Origin: Pantoea agglomerans NBRC 102470
GTDB taxonomy: Bacteria; Pseudomonadota; Gammaproteobacteria; Enterobacterales; Enterobacteriaceae
Length of the DNA: 39,204 nt
Direction of reading: 5' to 3'
Assembly (NCBI RefSeq): GCF_001598475.1
Contig: NZ_BCZA01000017.1
Coordinates: 1 to 39,204, forward strand
Part shown: in pieces, positions 9,076 through 17,871 of the stretch
How the letters are laid out: each line of letters begins with the position of its first letter
Numbering within the stretch: position 1 is the stretch's first letter
Made by a program: the position numbers and the translations under genes
The notes under the pieces: model-generated
Told to the model about the DNA's origin: nothing
The model's database searches: none
Seen by the model: only the letters and a program-made list of their open reading frames with translations

Positions 9076-10413
9076 TCAGAGAATGAAGCGGCTAAGGTCT
9101 TCGTCAGCCACCAGTTCATCCAGATGTTTACCGACATAATCAGCATCGATGGTAACGGATTCACCATGACGATCGCTGGCGTCATACGAAATATCTTCCA
9201 TCAGACGCTCCAGCACAGTATGCAGACGGCGCGCACCGATGTTTTCGGTGGTTTCGTTGACCTGCCATGCGGCTTCAGCGATCCGGCGAATACCCTCTTC
9301 GGTGAACTCAATGTTCACGCCCTCGGTATTCATCAGGGCTTTGTACTGCACGGTAATCGAGGCATTCGGCTCGGTCAGGATGCGCTGGAAATCGTTCACG
9401 GTCAGCGCCTGCAGCTCAACACGGATGGGCAGACGACCCTGCAGTTCCGGGATCAGATCGGATGGGCTGGCAACCTGGAACGCGCCTGAGGCGATAAACA
9501 GAATGTGGTCTGTTTTCACCATACCATGCTTGGTGGAGACGGTGCAGCCTTCCACCAGCGGCAGCAGGTCGCGCTGAACGCCTTCGCGTGAGACATCCGG
9601 GCCGCCGGCATTCTGGCCGCCGCGCTTACAGATTTTGTCGATCTCATCGATAAACACGATACCGTGCTGCTCAACGGCATCAATCGCGTCCTGCTTAAGC
9701 TCTTCCGGGTTAACCAGTTTGGCCGCTTCTTCTTCGATCAGCAGCTTCATCGCTTCTTTGATCTTCAGCTTGCGGGCTTTCTGCTTCTGGCCGCCGAGGT
9801 TCTGGAACATCGACTGCAGCTGGCTGGTCATCTCTTCCATGCCCGGAGGGGCCATGATTTCGACGCCAGGGCTGCTGGCGGCCAGGTCGATCTCAATCTC
9901 TTTATCGTCCAGCTGGCCTTCGCGCAGCTTCTTGCGGAACGACTGGCGTGCTGCAGAGGGTTCAGCGCTCTGCTCTGACTGGCCCCAGTTGTTTTTTGCT
10001 GGTGGAATCAGCACATCAAGAATGCGCTCTTCCGCCATCTCTTCGGCACGATATTTGTTCTTTTCAATCGCCTGACTGCGCACCATCTTAATGGCCGAAT
10101 CGGTCAGGTCACGAATGATAGAGTCCACTTCCTTACCGACATAACCGACTTCGGTAAATTTGGTCGCCTCTACTTTGATAAACGGCGCATTGGCCAGCTT
10201 AGCCAGACGACGCGCGATCTCGGTTTTACCGACACCGGTCGGACCGATCATCAGGATATTTTTAGGGGTCACTTCATGGCGCAGCTCTTCGTCGAGCTGC
10301 ATGCGGCGCCAGCGGTTACGCAGTGCAATAGCCACGGCGCGCTTAGCGCTCTCCTGGCCGATGATAAAGCGGTTCAGTTCGCTGACGATTTCGCGAGGAG
10401 TCATCTCAGACAT
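9076..10413 (-). CDS. hslU: HslU, ATPase subunit of the HslVU protease
   Basis: AAA+ unfoldase ring that feeds substrates into HslV. The 445-residue product shows Walker A GPTGVGKT at residues 57-64, the pore loop GYVG just after residue 90, a long intermediate domain (about residues 110-240), Walker [10 protein letters not shown], the sensor region and the C-terminal DLSRFIL tail that inserts into HslV. E. coli HslU is 443 residues. It follows hslV after 10 bp on the same strand, so the two are co-transcribed from the heat-shock promoter upstream of hslV. Confidence 0.98.
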   Translation of the reverse strand: MSEMTPREIVSELNRFIIGQESAKRAVAIALRNRWRRMQLDEELRHEVTPKNILMIGPTGVGKTEIARRLAKLANAPFIKVEATKFTEVGYVGKEVDSIIRDLTDSAIKMVRSQAIEKNKYRAEEMAEERILDVLIPPAKNNWGQSEQSAEPSAARQSFRKKLREGQLDDKEIEIDLAASSPGVEIMAPPGMEEMTSQLQSMFQNLGGQKQKARKLKIKEAMKLLIEEEAAKLVNPEELKQDAIDAVEQHGIVFIDEIDKICKRGGQNAGGPDVSREGVQRDLLPLVEGCTVSTKHGMVKTDHILFIASGAFQVASPSDLIPELQGRLPIRVELQALTVNDFQRILTEPNASITVQYKALMNTEGVNIEFTEEGIRRIAEAAWQVNETTENIGARRLHTVLERLMEDISYDASDRHGESVTIDADYVGKHLDELVADEDLSRFIL

Positions 10414-10423
10414 ATTTATACCC

Positions 10424-10954
10424 TTACGACTTAGACGTTAATTCTTCGAAATTAACGTTGTGGTTAGTGTAGATGCAGATATCACCCGCGATATTCAGCG
10501 ACTTTTCGACGATGTCGCGCGCGCCCATCTCGGTATTCTCCAGCAGCGCACGTGCCGCTGCCTGGGCGAAAGGCCCACCGGAGCCGATGGCGATCAGATC
10601 GTTTTCAGGCTGGATGACGTCACCGTTACCGCTGATGATCAGTGAAGCTGATTCATCTGCGACGGCCAGTAAGGCTTCAAGGCGACGCAGCATACGGTCA
10701 GTACGCCAGTCTTTAGCCAGTTCCACCGCAGCTTTCACCAGATGGCCCTGATGCATTTCCAGTTTACGTTCGAAAAGTTCAAACAGGGTGAAGGCGTCTG
10801 CGGTGCCGCCAGCAAATCCGGCAATCACTTTATCGTTGTATAAACGACGCACTTTTTTAACGTTGCCTTTCATCACGGTATTGCCGAGCGTAGCCTGGCC
10901 ATCACCGCCAATCACTACCTGGCCGTTGCGTCGTACACTTACTATTGTTGTCAC
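10424..10954 (-). CDS. hslV: HslV, peptidase subunit of the HslVU protease
   Basis: Proteasome beta-like threonine peptidase. At 176 residues it equals E. coli HslV. After loss of Met1, Thr2 becomes the catalytic N-terminal nucleophile ([11 protein letters not shown]), and the conserved GGDGQATLG and the GFAGGTADA loop are present. First gene of hslVU; a sigma-32-type promoter lies just upstream and overlaps the end of ftsN, and the leader forms a strong stem-loop. Confidence 0.98.
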   Translation of the reverse strand: MTTIVSVRRNGQVVIGGDGQATLGNTVMKGNVKKVRRLYNDKVIAGFAGGTADAFTLFELFERKLEMHQGHLVKAAVELAKDWRTDRMLRRLEALLAVADESASLIISGNGDVIQPENDLIAIGSGGPFAQAAARALLENTEMGARDIVEKSLNIAGDICIYTNHNVNFEELTSKS

Positions 10955-10984
10955 GGGCAGACCCCTTGTTGCAGTCGGAAAAGG

Positions 10985-11007
10985 ACTCCGCGCACCGGGC
11001 GCGGAGT
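10985..11007 (-). promoter_or_regulatory. 5' UTR stem-loop of hslVU
   Basis: Nine-base-pair perfect stem ACTCCGCGC / GCGCGGAGT with a five-base loop, between the heat-shock -10 element and the hslV start. It lies inside the expected hslVU transcript leader. A leader stem-loop that stabilises hslVU mRNA has been described in E. coli; equivalence here is inferred from position. It is not followed by a U-run, so it is not a terminator. Confidence 0.65.
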
Positions 11008-11019
11008 ATCATGCAACAG

Positions 11020-11047
11020 ATATGGGGCGGGTTTGACGGGTTTCAAC
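11020..11047 (-). promoter_or_regulatory. Sigma-32 heat-shock promoter of hslVU
   Basis: On the minus strand GTTGAAA, a 13-base spacer, then CCCCATAT: close to the sigma-32 consensus CTTGAAA-N(11-16)-CCCCATNT. It lies 66 bases upstream of hslV, and its -35 element overlaps the ftsN stop codon. Confidence 0.85.
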
Positions 11048-12047
11048 CCCCGACGGAGAGCGGAATACAGCTGGAGTGTCCGGAACTGCGCAGGCGCTTC
11101 AGGGTGCTGTCAGCGGAGGCGCGGTCTTTATAAGGACCGATAACCACACGATTCCAGCCGCCACCGGTGGTAATACGGCTTTCAAATCCTTCAAAGGCTA
11201 AGCCTGCGCGCACCGATTCAGCCTGGTCAGTGCCTTTAAACGAACCACACTGCACCATCCAGCGCTGCGAAGAGGCTTTCTCCGCCGGTTTCGCCTTCGC
11301 GGTCTCCTGCGGTTTTGGCTGCACTTCCGGTTCACGCGTAACAGGTGCTGGCTGCGTCTGGCGCTGTACGTTTTGCTGCTGCTGCTGCTGCTGCTGCTGC
11401 TGACGTTGCTGTTGTTGTAATTGCTGCTGTTGCTGGCGCTGTTGTTGTTGCTGCAACTGCTGCTGGCGTTGCTGTTGCTGCTGAGCCTGCAACTGCTGAC
11501 GTTGCTGCTGAACCTGTTGCTGCTGCTGTTGTTGCTGAACCTGCTGCTGCTGACGTTGCAGTTGTTGCAACTGCTGCTGATGCTGCAGTGTCTGCTGACG
11601 TTGCGCCGGCGTCTGTTCGTTCCACGGCACTTCGTTGAGCTGCGTCGGCTGCTGACGCATATCCGCCTGCATCTGCTCCAGCAACTGGCGCTGCTCGTCG
11701 GTCAGCTGTGTCTGCGACTTCACTTCGCCACCCGAAGAGGGTTCGATAGGTGTCGGCACAGTGACCTGACGGTTCTCCAGCTCTTTAATATATTTCCAGC
11801 GCTCTTCTGGCTTCGGCGGCAGGCCATTGCCGTTGGCTTTATGATCCGTAATGACCGGCACGTCCTCTTTTTTGTGATGCGCCAGGAACCATAAACCACC
11901 GGCAAAGGTCACCAACACTGCGACCGCCAGTACAATCATCAATTTAGATGTTCCCGAACCGCCTTTGCTCTTCTTGCCACGGCTGGGGCTTTTTTTGCGA
12001 CGCGTCCCTGTTGAACGCCCGCGGCCTACGTAATCTTTTTGTGCCAC
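11043..12047 (-). CDS. ftsN: Cell division protein FtsN with expanded Gln-rich linker
   Basis: Divisome activator that triggers septal peptidoglycan synthesis. It has 334 residues from the GTG start used in the family (VAQKDYVGRG), with GAACGAG before it; a TTG seven codons earlier is possible. Domains in order: basic cytoplasmic tail (1-35), one membrane helix (36-56), the essential periplasmic segment with Trp84, Tyr86 and Leu90 (PPKPEERWKYIKELE), a linker, and a C-terminal SPOR domain from about residue 258 with two cysteines that form a disulphide in E. coli (VQCGSF and SSCIPL). The linker at 149-225 is almost pure glutamine, ending in ten consecutive Gln. E. coli FtsN has 319 residues and a less uniform linker. 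Confidence 0.96.
   Translation of the reverse strand: MAQKDYVGRGRSTGTRRKKSPSRGKKSKGGSGTSKLMIVLAVAVLVTFAGGLWFLAHHKKEDVPVITDHKANGNGLPPKPEERWKYIKELENRQVTVPTPIEPSSGGEVKSQTQLTDEQRQLLEQMQADMRQQPTQLNEVPWNEQTPAQRQQTLQHQQQLQQLQRQQQQVQQQQQQQQVQQQRQQLQAQQQQQRQQQLQQQQQRQQQQQLQQQQRQQQQQQQQQQNVQRQTQPAPVTREPEVQPKPQETAKAKPAEKASSQRWMVQCGSFKGTDQAESVRAGLAFEGFESRITTGGGWNRVVIGPYKDRASADSTLKRLRSSGHSSCIPLSVGG
11373..11600. repeat. CAG/CAA low-complexity tract in ftsN
   Basis: About 230 bp of near-continuous CTG/TTG trinucleotides on the plus strand (CAG/CAA on the coding strand), interrupted by Arg, Leu and Val codons. The longest pure run is nine CTG units at 11376-11402. Such a tract can change length by slipped replication in steps of three without breaking the frame. 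Confidence 0.9.
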
Positions 12048-12199
12048 TCTCGTTCTTATACCCTTCAAAAATAGTGCCAGATGGGCGAAATGATGATTTT
12101 TACGCGCCCGGCAAGGAGTCCGCCATGTTACTTAAGGGTCGGAACTTTGACCAGCAGTGTTCGCCTTAAGAATCTACTGAAAAAATCAGACAAATACGC

Positions 12200-13240
12200 T
12201 TATTTTTCACGCTTTTTTGCTCGCGCCGTGCTGCCACGAATGGTTAAACCGGCATCCAGCAGCCGCGATCCGCTGATGACTCGTTTGCCATTTAACTCAT
12301 CCAGCAGCAGAAGCATCGCTTCCCGGCCTATCTGGTAACGTGGCTGCGTGACCGTGGTCAGCGGCGGCTCGCAGTAACGTGATAGCTCAATGTCATCGAA
12401 TCCGACCACAGAGAGGTCCTCCGGTATCCGCAGTCCGCAGCGCCGGGCCTGATTCATCGCCCCAAGTGCCATAATATCGCTGTGGCAGAAGAGCGCGCGC
12501 GGCGGTTGCGGCAGGGTCATCAGCTGATTCATGGCGGCAACGCCCGCTTCAAATGTGAAGTCACCGCGCACAATATAGGTAGGATCGACCGTCAGCCCGC
12601 TGCGACGCATCGCCTGGACATACCCCTGCAAACGATACTGGCAGAGCGGCATCTCTTCCGGCCCGGCGATACAGGCGATATGTGTGTGACCCAACTGCAG
12701 TAAATGATTTACCGCTTCAAATGCGGCGGTCAGGTTATCGATGTGGACAGTGGGCAGTGACATTTCCGGCGCAAACTCATTCGCCATTACCATAGGCGGC
12801 AAGTTGCGTTGCTCATCAATGCTGGCATCAAAAGGCAACTTTGAGCCGAGCAGCACCATGCCATCGATCTGTCGCGTCACCATCAGGTTGAGAAAAGTTC
12901 TCTCCTGCTGATTCTGATGCGCGCAGTCACCAATCAGCACCAGATAGCCCTCTTCGGCTGCCGTAACTTCAACGCCTCGGATGATTTCACTAAAGAAGGG
13001 ATCGCAGATGTCAGGGACAATGACCAGGATGGTACGCGTCTCATTACGACGGGCGTTGCGCGTGGGGCCATGTGCCGTGTAGCCGACGGCGGCAACCGCC
13101 TGCTCGACTTACTGGCGGGTGGCCGCAGAAACCTTCTCCGGATTCATCAGCGCACGCGATACGGTGGCGGTTGAGACGCCCGCATGTTCCGCAACATCTT
13201 TCATCGTGGCGGCGGGCGGTTGTTGATTCTGCTCCAACAC
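12200..13240 (-). pseudogene. cytR: cytR with an in-frame stop in the DNA-binding domain
   Basis: LacI-family repressor of nucleoside uptake and catabolism genes, acting with CRP in E. coli. From a GTG (13240) or the better spaced TTG (13237) behind CAGGAG, the frame encodes the helix-turn-helix MKDVAEHAGVSTATVSRAL, then reaches TAA at 13109-13111 (codon 44 from the GTG) in ATRQ-stop-VEQAV. The same frame continues without shift through the whole ligand domain (TILVIVPDICDPFFSEIIRG, LIGDCAHQNQQ, RGSTARAKK), 346 codons in all against 341 residues in E. coli. No full repressor can be made without readthrough. An internal GTG at 12940 could yield only a headless fragment. The hinge (GYTAHGPTRNARR) also departs from the usual form. 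A sequencing error is the main alternative. Confidence 0.85.
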
Positions 13241-13297
13241 ATGCTCCTGACGCGTTATGGCGCGTTCAATTCTGTTTCTGCCTGACCTGAAGGCAAA

Positions 13298-13325
13298 CCG
13301 GGCAACATTGTTAACGATTGCCCGG
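13298..13325. repeat. Inverted repeat in the cytR upstream region
   Basis: Arms CCGGGCAA (13298-13305) and TTGCCCGG (13318-13325) with a 12-base centre containing GTTAAC. It lies between a CRP-like site and the cytR start, so it may be an operator or a leader hairpin. CytR itself is expected to bind near its own promoter together with CRP. Confidence 0.6.
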
Positions 13326-13353
13326 CTGGTTGTTACTTAATTTGCATAAAAAT

Positions 13354-13369
13354 TGTGACTTATGCGACA
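13354..13369. promoter_or_regulatory. CRP-like site upstream of cytR
   Basis: TGTGA-N6-CGACA on the plus strand; one half is perfect and the match is 8 of 10 overall. It lies about 115 bases upstream of the cytR start. E. coli cytR is activated by CRP and autoregulated, so the site fits its setting. Confidence 0.55.
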
Positions 13370-13401
13370 TTTTTCGATCTGGCTCGCAGTGTCAGCTTAA
13401 A

Positions 13402-15630
<2,229 letters not shown>

Positions 15631-15674
15631 CTAGTGTACACGCTGACCCTGATGGCGGGTATCTCAGCAGATAT

Positions 15675-15703
15675 TTGCAGCAATCGAAACTTACCTGTAT
15701 AAT
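15675..15703 (+). promoter_or_regulatory. Sigma-70 promoter of rpmE
   Basis: TTGCAG, a 17-base spacer and a perfect TATAAT. It lies about 120 bases upstream of rpmE. The leader that follows (15704-15822) fits the place where gammaproteobacterial L31 mRNAs carry an autoregulatory leader RNA; I did not fold it. A second TATAAT at 15744-15749 has no good -35. Confidence 0.8.
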
Positions 15704-15822
15704 ATGCCGCCTTCGGTGAGAAATATCTGGCCGGAGTACACCCTATAATGTTCAATCGCGTGTGGTGCTGTGCAGGTTAAAGCCTGGCACGGAGAGCGAC
15801 ACGGCCTTCAATGAGGTTTCCC

Positions 15823-16038
15823 ATGAAACAAGGTATTCACCCGAAATACGAAGCAGTTACTATCAAATGTACCTGCGGCAACGAGATCCACACCCGTTCA
15901 ACACTGACTCACGAACTGAACCTGGACGTTTGTGGCAAATGCCACCCGTTCTATACCGGTAAGCAGCGTGAAGTGGCAACTGGTGGCCGTGTTGACCGCT
16001 TTAACAAGCGTTTCAGCGTGCCAGGCGCTAAAAAATAA
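15823..16038 (+). CDS. rpmE: Large ribosomal subunit protein bL31
   Basis: Ribosomal protein of the 50S subunit that bridges to the 30S head. The 71-residue product is of the zinc-binding type: Cys16, Cys18, Cys37 and Cys40 form the CxC...CxxC site (KCTCGN and [13 protein letters not shown]). E. coli L31 has 70 residues. The start at [10 protein letters not shown] is the family start; an ATG four codons upstream is in frame but unlikely. Convergent with metJ; E. coli yiiX, which lies between them there, is absent. Confidence 0.98.
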   Translation: MKQGIHPKYEAVTIKCTCGNEIHTRSTLTHELNLDVCGKCHPFYTGKQREVATGGRVDRFNKRFSVPGAKK

Positions 16039-16072
16039 GATTAAAAGGCACCTGAACCTGCGGGTTCGGCGG

Positions 16073-16107
16073 CAAGAAAAAACCCAGCTTCGGCTGGGTT
16101 TTTTTAT
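16073..16107. terminator. Bidirectional terminator rpmE / metJ
   Basis: AACCCAGC-TTCG-GCTGGGTT with an A-run before and a T7 run after; UUCG tetraloop. Serves rpmE on the plus strand and metJ on the minus strand. Confidence 0.92.
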
Positions 16108-16117
16108 GGCTGAAAGA

Positions 16118-16435
16118 TCAATACTCCCAGGTATCCGGATCGACACCCATCTGGCGCATGATTGCTTTTGCTTCTTCCGGAATCTCATCACTACGCTCTT
16201 TGCGCAGGTCGACGTCATCCGGCAGCGGTTGGCCCGTAAAGGCATGTAAAAAGGCTTCGCAAAGCAGCTCGCTGTTGGTGGCGTGACGCAGGTTGTTCAC
16301 CTGACGACGGGTACGCTCATCCGTTAAAATCTTCAGCACGCTCAATGGGATTGATACTGTGATCTTCTTGACCTGCTCGCTCTTCTTACCGTGCTCAGCG
16401 TACGGGCTGATATATTCGCCGTTCCATTCAGCCAT
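16118..16435 (-). CDS. metJ: Methionine repressor MetJ
   Basis: Ribbon-helix-helix dimer that represses methionine genes when bound to S-adenosylmethionine. At 105 residues it equals E. coli MetJ and is nearly identical in sequence. The DNA-contacting strand VKKITVSIP lies at residues 22-30, followed by the helices ([26 protein letters not shown] region). It is divergent from metBL across 273 bp that carry four tandem met boxes, and it is expected to control itself, metBL and metF. Confidence 0.98.
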   Translation of the reverse strand: MAEWNGEYISPYAEHGKKSEQVKKITVSIPLSVLKILTDERTRRQVNNLRHATNSELLCEAFLHAFTGQPLPDDVDLRKERSDEIPEEAKAIMRQMGVDPDTWEY

Positions 16436-16617
16436 GGGTTACCTTAATTAATAAACGTTAAATGTTAGGAAATCAGCGGATTATGCCTGATTTTTTCCTG
16501 CCTGACCCCTGATATGGCGGGTTTTCTTCGCTCACTGCCTCTGTCTCACAGAGGGGAACGCCAGGCGATGACGCATAATTTTAGCGGTTATTGCGGTTTT
16601 GCTCAATCTATACGCAA

Positions 16618-16649
16618 AGACATTTAGATGTCCAGATGTATTGACGTCT
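16618..16649. promoter_or_regulatory. Four tandem MetJ boxes upstream of metB
   Basis: Four contiguous 8-mers, AGACATTT, AGATGTCC, AGATGTAT and TGACGTCT, match the met box AGACGTCT at 6, 6, 6 and 7 of 8 positions. The last box overlaps the -35 element of the metB promoter, so bound MetJ would block RNA polymerase. Confidence 0.88.
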
Positions 16650-16668
16650 AATTAGAGGGTGATATCCT
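16641..16668 (+). promoter_or_regulatory. metBL promoter
   Basis: TTGACG, a 16-base spacer and TATCCT, placed 40 bases upstream of the metB start. The -35 hexamer lies within the fourth met box. Confidence 0.65.
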
Positions 16669-16708
16669 GTGGCCTACATTTTATTCACTCTTCAGGAACA
16701 ATTCGCTC

Positions 16709-17869
16709 ATGACGCGTAAACCGGCAACCATCGCAGTGCGCAGCGGTTTGAATGATGACGAGCAATATGGCTGCGTTGTCCCGCCAATCCACCTCTCTAC
16801 GACCTATAACTTCCTGGATTTCAATGAGCCTCGTGCGCATGACTACTCCCGTCGTGGCAACCCCACTCGTGATGTCGTACAGCGTACCCTGGCAGAACTG
16901 GAAGGGGGAGCAGGCGCGGTATTAACCAATACCGGGATGTCGGCGATTCACCTGGTCACGACGGTGTTTCTGAAGCCTGGCGATCTGCTGGTCGCGCCAC
17001 ATGACTGTTATGGCGGCAGCTATCGGCTGTTTGACAGCCTGAGCCAGCGCGGCGCCTATCGGGTGAAATTTGTCGATCAGGGTGATCCGGTAGCGCTGCA
17101 GGCCGCTCTGGATGAAAACCCAAAACTGGTGCTGATTGAAAGCCCCAGCAATCCGCTGCTGCGCGTGGTAGATATCAGCGCGATTTGCGCCGCTGCGCGT
17201 GCTGCGGGTGCCATCAGCGTGGTGGACAACACCTTTATGAGTCCGGCGCTGCAGAATCCTCTGGCGCTGGGTGCGGACCTGGTGATCCACTCCTGTACCA
17301 AATACCTCAATGGCCACTCCGATGTCGTGGCGGGCGCGGTCATCGCCAAAGATCCGCAACTCGCTACCGACCTGGCCTGGTGGGCAAATAACATTGGTGT
17401 GACCGGTGCAGCGTTTGACAGTTATCTGCTGCTGCGCGGGATTCGTACGCTTTCACCGCGGATTGCAGCCGCACAACGCAACGCACTCGCGATTGTAGAG
17501 TATCTGAAGCAGCAGAAACTGGTGAAAAAGTTGTATCATCCTTCGCTGCCGGAAAACGCCGGACACGAACATGCCGTACGTCAGCAGCGCGGCTTTGGCG
17601 CGATGCTGAGTTTCGAGGTCGACGGTGATGAGGCGCTGCTGCGTCGCTTCCTGAAAGCACTGCAGCTATTTACGCTGGCGGAATCGCTGGGCGGAGTAGA
17701 GAGTCTGATCTCCCATACCGCCACCATGACGCACGCGGGGATGTCGGCAGAAGCACGCGCGGCAGCGGGCATTTCCGATACGCTGCTACGGGTTTCTGTC
17801 GGTATTGAAGATCACGAAGATTTAATTGCCGATCTGGATAATGCATTCCGGGTCGCAGCCGAGGGTTAA
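16709..17869 (+). CDS. metB: Cystathionine gamma-synthase
   Basis: PLP enzyme that joins O-succinylhomoserine and cysteine into cystathionine, the first step of transsulfuration to methionine. At 386 residues it equals E. coli MetB. The Cys/Met-metabolism PLP fold is evident: YSRRGNPTRD near the phosphate-binding region, and the Schiff-base Lys198 in HSCTKYLNGHSD. It is followed after two bases by metL, so the two are translationally close in a metBL operon under MetJ control. Confidence 0.98.
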   Translation: MTRKPATIAVRSGLNDDEQYGCVVPPIHLSTTYNFLDFNEPRAHDYSRRGNPTRDVVQRTLAELEGGAGAVLTNTGMSAIHLVTTVFLKPGDLLVAPHDCYGGSYRLFDSLSQRGAYRVKFVDQGDPVALQAALDENPKLVLIESPSNPLLRVVDISAICAAARAAGAISVVDNTFMSPALQNPLALGADLVIHSCTKYLNGHSDVVAGAVIAKDPQLATDLAWWANNIGVTGAAFDSYLLLRGIRTLSPRIAAAQRNALAIVEYLKQQKLVKKLYHPSLPENAGHEHAVRQQRGFGAMLSFEVDGDEALLRRFLKALQLFTLAESLGGVESLISHTATMTHAGMSAEARAAAGISDTLLRVSVGIEDHEDLIADLDNAFRVAAEG

Positions 17870-17871
17870 GC

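Noticed and set aside
11345..11894. Alanine-rich and leucine-rich open frames opposite the ftsN repeat
   Set aside because: They are alternative readings of the CAG/CTG tract (GCT or CTG runs); composition alone explains them.
12200..12940. A complete gene starting at the internal GTG at 12940
   Set aside because: It would lack the whole DNA-binding domain, while the missing part is encoded in frame just upstream across one stop codon. It is better explained as a broken cytR.
15744..15749. A second TATAAT upstream of rpmE as an additional promoter
   Set aside because: No acceptable -35 hexamer at the right distance.
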